Shown one piece after another: positions 61,068-64,000 of a DNA stretch of 64,000 nt. The notes beneath the pieces were generated by a model, which was given only the letters and a program-made list of their open reading frames with translations, searched no databases and was not told the origin of the DNA. The stretch comes from Acidithrix ferrooxidans (GTDB lineage Bacteria > Actinomycetota > Acidimicrobiia > Acidimicrobiales > Acidimicrobiaceae), in NCBI RefSeq assembly GCF_000949295.1, contig NZ_JXYS01000026.1, forward strand, positions 1 to 64,000. Direction: 5' to 3'. Positions within the stretch are counted from its first letter, which is position 1. Each line of letters begins with the position of its first letter. The translations under genes were made by a program, and so were the position numbers.

Positions 61068-62767
61068 CGATAGCTGAGGAAAAAAGAGTTGATCATGGCT
61101 CCGATGACCATGGCCATAACGAGCCCAGAGGCATCTATCAATGGCTGACATCCACTGACCACAAGGTCATTGGTAAGAGCTATATGTATACTTCGTTGGT
61201 CTTTCTTTTGATCGCGGGTTCTATGGCGATGTTGATTCGCATTCAGCTCACCGGACCAAACAACCACTTTATCTCCCAACAGGCCTACAACGAGTTGTTT
61301 ACGATTCACGGCTCGATAATGCTCTATCTATTTGCGGGTCCTTTTGCCTTTGGTGGATTTGCAAACTTCATACTCCCACTGCAAATAGGTGCACCAGATA
61401 TGGCATTTCCACGATTGAATGCTCTCTCTTACTGGCTGTATCTGACCGGTGGAACGACGATGTTGCTGGGGTTCTTTACAGCTGGTGGTGCTGCTGCCTT
61501 TGGGTGGGTGGCATATGCTCCTCTTTCGAGTTATACTAACGCTCCAGGAGTTGGCCCGGATCTCTGGATTATAGCGATTGCGCTTACGGGTTTTTCTGGT
61601 ATCTTCACTGCAGTCAATCTGATCACTACCGCGTTCTATCTTCGAGCGCCGGGTATGACGATGTTTCGTCTGCCTATCTTCACTTGGAATATGATCGTGA
61701 CCGGAATGCTGATTCTTATCGCTTTTCCGATTTTGACCGCAGCAATGATAATGCTCTATGCTGACCGTCACCTTGGTACTCACTTCTTCACGGTGGCTGG
61801 CGGAGGATCTCCTGTTATGTGGCAGAACTTGTTTTGGTTCTTTGGCCATCCGGAGGTTTACATCTTAGCGCTGCCTTATTTTGGAATCGTATCTGAGATT
61901 ATTCCCGTCTTTTCTCGTAAGCCTGTCTTTGGCTACAAAGGACTTGTCTTTGCGACTTTATCTATAGCTGCTCTCTCCACAGGGGTATGGGCACACCATA
62001 TGTTCACTACGGGTACGGTTCTGCTCCCCTTCTTCTCGGCGTTGTCTCTTTTGATTGCGGTGCCCACGGGTATAAAGGTCTTTACCTGGCTCGGAACAAT
62101 GTGGGGTGGAAATATTGCCTTTGATACTCCTATGTTATGGGTTATTGGATTTATCGTAACTTTCGTAATGGGTGGAATTACTGGAGTCATGCTCGCATCT
62201 CCGCCGATTGACTTTGCAGTTCACGATACCTATTTTGTGGTTGCCCACTTCCATCAGGTTCTTGCAGGCACAGCGGTCTTTGCCGGTTTTGCTGGTTTTT
62301 ATTATTGGTATCCAAAGCTGACGGGGCGTATGCTTCGCGAGAGACTGGGCAAAGCCCAATTTTGGCTAGCCTTTATTGGGTTTGGACTTACATTTATACC
62401 GCAATATCTGATCGGACTGCGGGGAATGCCACGACGCGTACCTGTCTATCTAGTTAGCGATCATGTAACCTTTCTTAATCGGGTCTCGACCTTTGGGGCG
62501 GCCATTACCTTTCTCTCCTTCGTTGTGTGGTTGGTAAATCTCTATGTCTCCTGGAAAAAGCCGGTGAAGGCGAGTGGAAACCCATGGGATGGCCACACTC
62601 TTGAGTGGGCAACAACTTCTCCGCCGGCACATCATAACTTCACCTCAATCCCTCCGATTCGATCCCAGAGGCCGGTTTGGGATGCTAATCATCCCGAGTA
62701 TGCCGATTATCTCGAAAGTCACGACCCCAAGGGTTCGAAGTCTTCAGAAAGGACGAAGAAGCAATGA
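61064..62767 (+). CDS. ctaD: Cytochrome c oxidase subunit I
   Basis: 567 residues, twelve helices. Haem a and CuB ligands are seen in LFTIHGSIMLYL (His), WFFGHPEVYILALPYFGIVSE (CuB His with the cross-linked Tyr), WAHHMFTTG (CuB His pair) and VVAHFHQVLAG (haem a3 and a His). The Tyr in HPEVY marks an A-type oxygen reductase with a K-channel. The ATG at 61064 overlaps the ctaC stop; the frame is open from 61034, but the coupled start is used. Confidence 0.96.
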   Translation: MTIAEEKRVDHGSDDHGHNEPRGIYQWLTSTDHKVIGKSYMYTSLVFLLIAGSMAMLIRIQLTGPNNHFISQQAYNELFTIHGSIMLYLFAGPFAFGGFANFILPLQIGAPDMAFPRLNALSYWLYLTGGTTMLLGFFTAGGAAAFGWVAYAPLSSYTNAPGVGPDLWIIAIALTGFSGIFTAVNLITTAFYLRAPGMTMFRLPIFTWNMIVTGMLILIAFPILTAAMIMLYADRHLGTHFFTVAGGGSPVMWQNLFWFFGHPEVYILALPYFGIVSEIIPVFSRKPVFGYKGLVFATLSIAALSTGVWAHHMFTTGTVLLPFFSALSLLIAVPTGIKVFTWLGTMWGGNIAFDTPMLWVIGFIVTFVMGGITGVMLASPPIDFAVHDTYFVVAHFHQVLAGTAVFAGFAGFYYWYPKLTGRMLRERLGKAQFWLAFIGFGLTFIPQYLIGLRGMPRRVPVYLVSDHVTFLNRVSTFGAAITFLSFVVWLVNLYVSWKKPVKASGNPWDGHTLEWATTSPPAHHNFTSIPPIRSQRPVWDANHPEYADYLESHDPKGSKSSERTKKQ

Positions 62768-63156
62768 AGGTAGAATTTCGAATTTACCTAGGGATTGGGC
62801 TTTTTGTCCTCGTAATAACTACCATCTATCTCTTTTGGGCTAGAGAATATGGTGGTGCCACCATGCTGTTTGGCACCGCAGGTCTAGGAATTATGCCAGC
62901 CCTTTATATGGGTTGGTGGCGGAAGCGGATGGATCCTCGTCCTGAGGATTCTAAGGATGCTACGATCGCCGAGAGCCAAGGAACTATCGGAACCTTTCCA
63001 GGTCATACGATTTGGCCATTTGTGCTCGGTATGGGTGTCTTTTTTAGTGCACTATCCTTGGCCTTTGGAGCCTGGACCCTAGTTATAGGTGGAGCGCTCT
63101 TGATCTTTGCAGCTACCTCGGTCGTGCTTGAGTCAAGGCGGGGCGGGCTAGTGTAG
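62764..63156 (+). CDS. ctaF: Actinobacterial cytochrome c oxidase subunit IV
   Basis: 130 residues with four predicted helices (VEFRIYLGIGLFVLVITTIYLFW, GATMLFGTAGLGIMPALYMGWW, then two in the C-terminal half) and the loop RMDPRPEDSKDATIAESQG, which matches the actinobacteria-specific subunit IV. The ATG overlaps the ctaD stop (ATGA). It closes the oxidase operon. Confidence 0.9.
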   Translation: MKVEFRIYLGIGLFVLVITTIYLFWAREYGGATMLFGTAGLGIMPALYMGWWRKRMDPRPEDSKDATIAESQGTIGTFPGHTIWPFVLGMGVFFSALSLAFGAWTLVIGGALLIFAATSVVLESRRGGLV

Positions 63157-63229
63157 CCCTAACTGGAGATTGCTCACGGGCTTTTAGGTTTTTCTTTTAT
63201 GTCCGCCTTTTGATTGGGCGATTGACAAG

Positions 63230-63263
63230 TGAGAGGCTAAGGACATACGTCCTTAGCCTCTCA
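63230..63263. terminator. Perfect 15-bp hairpin after ctaF
   Basis: TGAGAGGCTAAGGAC (63230-63244) pairs with GTCCTTAGCCTCTCA (63249-63263) around loop ATAC. No T-run follows, so it may stop transcription only partly or protect the 3' end of the oxidase mRNA. Confidence 0.7.
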
Positions 63264-63298
63264 TCATATTCAAAGTTGTTTTAGGTTATCATTACTAT

Positions 63299-63976
63299 GT
63301 GTCTTTTATTACAAATAACCTTTTGACCTTGAGCGGCTGGACTGCCATTGCATTGATCTTTCTTTTGCCGGCATTGGAGTCTTCGGTATTTCTTGGTTTT
63401 ATCGTTCCAGGGGAGACAGCAGTACTAGTCGGTGGTGTCTTGGCTTATGAGCACCATATCTCTCTATGGGCTGCACTATTAGCCTCGGTCATGGGAGCGA
63501 TAATCGGTGATTCAATTGGATACTTCGTTGGCAGGAAGTTTGGACGACGAATCCTGGCTTCGAAATACGGTCGGTTTGTAAAAGCTCGCCATATTAAACT
63601 GGCCGAAGACTTTATCGCCCGCAGGGGAGGACTGAGCATATTTATTGGTCGATATGCTGCCACGCTTCGAGCGATAGTTCCTGGTCTAGCTGGAATGACG
63701 GGTATGCGCTATAAGACCTTCGCGATCTTTAATGTCTTAGGCGGAGCTACTTGGGCTATCTTATTTTCGCTAGCTGGATATTTAGCGGGAGCGAGTTTTC
63801 ATCGCGTACAATCGATTTCAGGGATTGCGGGTTATGTCCTCATGGCCTTGATACTAGTGATTTTGGTCGTTGCTTACCTGCTAAAGCGGCGCGTTGGCAG
63901 GAAAATGCTGGGGGCCGAAGCCATTTTCGTCGGTCGGCCAGACGATGGCGAAGAGAGATCTAGCGAGGCGGAATAG
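63299..63976 (+). CDS. DedA-family membrane protein
   Basis: 225 residues with five to six helices. The DedA pattern is clear: FLGFIVPGETAVLVGGVLA (E-x(n)-P-G-E block, about residues 32-50), then GDSIGYFVGRKFGRR, and FIGRYAATLRAIVPGLAGMTGM (R-x3-R motif, about 112-133). DedA proteins act as lipid scramblases or flippases needed for membrane homeostasis. A GTG start follows a 35-bp gap from the hairpin. The stop lies 24 bp before the window's end. Confidence 0.92.
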   Translation: MSFITNNLLTLSGWTAIALIFLLPALESSVFLGFIVPGETAVLVGGVLAYEHHISLWAALLASVMGAIIGDSIGYFVGRKFGRRILASKYGRFVKARHIKLAEDFIARRGGLSIFIGRYAATLRAIVPGLAGMTGMRYKTFAIFNVLGGATWAILFSLAGYLAGASFHRVQSISGIAGYVLMALILVILVVAYLLKRRVGRKMLGAEAIFVGRPDDGEERSSEAE

Positions 63977-64000
63977 GCGGCTTCGGCGAAGGAGAGTTGA

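Overview
The window looks like a chromosomal segment of an actinobacterium, most likely from the class Acidimicrobiia. This is inferred from gene content and order; no marker such as 16S rRNA is present. Supporting signs are an ECF sigma factor next to a zinc anti-sigma factor, a DUF2342-type metalloprotease before tilS, carD-ispD-ispF, clpC-radA-disA, hemE-hemY plus hemQ, a PAC2 protein, the qcrCAB/ctaE and ctaC-ctaD-ctaF respiratory genes, a CysO-like carrier beside threonine synthase, and a secreted protein with the GDASYYG-type repeats common in this class. TTG and GTG starts are frequent, and many operon junctions overlap as ATGA or TTGA.

Layout. 1-489: a 23-bp tandem array running in frame into a transposase tail. 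816-4280: a drug/metabolite transporter on the minus strand, then the sigma/anti-sigma pair, a small Cys-rich protein and the metalloprotease. 4366-11954: tilS, hpt, folE-folP-folB-folK, panC, coaX and lysS, an actinobacterial island that here lacks the usual ftsH and panD. 12044-15550: a Crp-type regulator, then carD-ispD-ispF and rlmB. 15551-16431: mostly non-coding, with tRNA-Thr, a 15-bp repeat and a strong inverted-repeat structure. 16432-20640: a LytR_C protein, otsB and otsA (trehalose), and glycerate kinase. 20816-24560: a SAM-type riboswitch, threonine-synthase-like enzyme, sulfur-carrier protein, then CIRCE-groEL. 24669-33120: a lipoprotein with a divergent FtsH-like protease, hemQ, larE with a NIL protein, PAC2, NUDIX and GNAT proteins. 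33121-42215: citrate synthase, TesB and a second ECF/anti-sigma pair with a secreted propeller, separated by long non-coding or decayed stretches. 42216-55898: GtrA, cobT, a polyprenyl synthase, clpC-radA-disA, hemE-hemY and a HelD-like helicase. 56108-63156: cytochrome bcc-aa3 genes. 63299-63976: a DedA protein.

How the genes fit together. Folate, pantothenate/CoA, isoprenoid, trehalose, haem and respiratory functions form ordinary housekeeping blocks. The haem genes (hemE, hemY, hemQ) imply the coproporphyrin-dependent route that supplies the bcc-aa3 chain. The most unusual part is sulfur-related: a compact P4-less SAM riboswitch overlaps the ribosome binding site of a PLP enzyme, which is followed by a CysO/ThiS-type carrier ending in Gly-Gly-Ala-Phe. 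A LarE sulfur transferase and a NIL-domain protein lie about 6 kb further on. Together they suggest a carrier-protein-thiocarboxylate route to a methionine or cysteine precursor under SAM feedback, which is an inference from context.

Short tandem duplications of 7-16 bp recur at or near stop codons. Two decayed zones (36776-37821 and 40795-42215) share a diverged repeat, and one carries what looks like a twice-frameshifted gene that automated ORF finding would miss.
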